This document shows, one piece after another, positions 5,785-6,622 of a stretch of 6,622 nucleotides of DNA. Each line of letters begins with the position of its first letter. The stretch's first letter is position 1. The position numbers and the translations under genes were made by a program. The stretch is from Betaproteobacteria bacterium. GTDB lineage: Bacteria > Pseudomonadota > Gammaproteobacteria > Burkholderiales > Burkholderiaceae_C. The notes under the pieces are model-generated. The model worked only from the letters and a program-made list of their open reading frames with translations, did not search any database and was not told the DNA's origin. The stretch lies in contig JANXLW010000183.1 in NCBI GenBank assembly GCA_025354965.1, positions 1 to 6,622 on the forward strand, written 5' to 3'.

Positions 5785-6622
5785 TCAACGCATGAACTTG
5801 CCATCTGCGCTAATGATGGACAAATCGGCAAAATCGAGGCCGGTGTGGTGCGTCGGGCTGTAGCTGATATCCATTCCGCCGATATCAAATTTTTGCATAC
5901 CTTCCAAAGCGCGCTGGATGCCTTCGCGCGTTGGCGGCTTGGTCGAACGACGCAGCGCTTCCACCAGAACTTTGGCTGAGGCAAAACCCTCCAGCATGGC
6001 TGGGCTGAGATCGGTGAAGTTATGGGCTTTGGCCAGTTGTGTTGCTTCCTTGACAATGGGAAAGCTATAGGATTGGGGCATCACCTGGCTGACGATGACG
6101 CCGTGCGCCTGTTGACCCAATAGTTTGACAAATCCACCGGAAGCATTGTTTGACAGGGTGACGAACTGGGCACCCGTTCCAGCGGCCTTGACGGCCTTGA
6201 TACCGTCCACCACGGCGGTGCCGGAACCGATGATCATGATGGCCTGGGCTTGCGCTTTAACCATGAGGGCGGCGATGGCGGAAAAGTCGGGCTTGCTGCG
6301 GTCGAATTTTGCTATTGCGACGGCTTCAATTTTGGCTGCCCGCAGTCCTTTTTGTGCCCCCTCCAATCCATCGGTGCCAAAGCTGTCGTCGACGTGAATG
6401 ATGGCAATCCGCGTCATGCCAATCGAGGTCAGATGTGCTATCGCTTTCTCGGCCTCACGCTGATAAGTGGCCCTGACATTGAAGACATGCTTTTTCACCG
6501 GCGAGTGCAACACCATGGCACCGGTGGACGGGCCGATCAGGGGCACGCCATACTGATCGAGAATCGGAATGATGCCCTCAGTATGCGGCGTACCGCGCGT
6601 CATGAAAAGGGCCAGCACCTTG
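5785..6622 (-). CDS. ABC transporter substrate-binding protein, branched-chain amino-acid type (N-terminus outside window)
   Basis: This is the periplasmic binding component of a Leu/Ile/Val-type ABC importer (Peripla_BP_6, type I fold). The C-terminal 278 residues are visible, and the frame stays open through the right edge, so the signal peptide and roughly the first 90-100 residues are missing. Recognisable parts are GIIPILDQYGVPLIGPSTGA, then FNVRATYQREAEKAIAHLTS, then the interdomain strand IAIIHVDDSFGTDGLEGAQKGL. These are followed by an FDRSKPDFSAIAALMVKAQAQAIMIIG segment, SNNASGGFVKLLG, and the C-terminal MDISYSPTHHTGLDFADLSII strand typical of the family. The ligand cannot be read from sequence: Burkholderiales carry many such orphan binding proteins for amino acids, aromatics or other small organics. 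No permease or ATPase gene is in the window. No clear terminator follows its TGA stop before the convergent neighbour. Confidence 0.87.
   Translation of the reverse strand, partial: KVLALFMTRGTPHTEGIIPILDQYGVPLIGPSTGAMVLHSPVKKHVFNVRATYQREAEKAIAHLTSIGMTRIAIIHVDDSFGTDGLEGAQKGLRAAKIEAVAIAKFDRSKPDFSAIAALMVKAQAQAIMIIGSGTAVVDGIKAVKAAGTGAQFVTLSNNASGGFVKLLGQQAHGVIVSQVMPQSYSFPIVKEATQLAKAHNFTDLSPAMLEGFASAKVLVEALRRSTKPPTREGIQRALEGMQKFDIGGMDISYSPTHHTGLDFADLSIISADGKFMR

Noticed and set aside
1..6622. Mobile element, CRISPR array, tRNA or toxin-antitoxin locus
   Set aside because: No transposase or integrase motifs, terminal inverted repeats, regularly spaced repeats, tRNA-like cloverleaf segments or small paired toxin-antitoxin genes were seen on either strand.

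Overview
The window looks like a piece of chromosome from a betaproteobacterium, probably Burkholderiales and possibly Comamonadaceae. This rests on recognised protein types: an acetate permease with its small partner, an MHS-type MFS carrier, an orphan Leu/Ile/Val-type binding protein, and a small conserved hypothetical of the kind I associate with that group. The assignment is an inference, because there is no rRNA or other phylogenetic marker here. I see no mobile element, tRNA, rRNA, CRISPR array or obvious sign of horizontal transfer.

Layout from left to right. The C-terminal 312 residues of a TPR-rich protein (+ strand, cut by the left edge) end at 940. A 133-base gap follows, holding a rho-independent terminator that serves the minus strand. 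A two-gene minus-strand operon, yjcH (DUF485) then actP (cation/acetate symporter), occupies 3106 down to 1074, joined by a 4-base ATGA overlap. A 394-base intergenic region (3107-3500) separates this operon from a divergent + strand MHS-family MFS transporter (3501-5156), which ends in a strong rho-independent terminator. A small uncharacterised + strand gene (5299-5766) comes next. It converges, with an 18-base gap, on the 3' part of a periplasmic substrate-binding protein of the branched-chain amino-acid ABC type (minus strand, cut by the right edge).

The theme is uptake of small organic solutes. ActP brings in acetate and other short-chain monocarboxylates, and YjcH is its usual partner. 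The divergent MHS carrier is of the type that imports carboxylates or other small metabolites with protons. The shared 394-base region contains several dyads, a spaced direct repeat and a leader hairpin, so joint control of the two transport units is plausible but unproven. The acetyl-CoA synthetase gene that often accompanies yjcH-actP is not in the window.

I found no convincing undescribed system. The items most worth a second look are the roughly 115-residue extracytoplasmic insert with two cysteines in the MFS carrier, the structured leader of that gene, and the small conserved hypothetical, whose start has no visible ribosome binding site.
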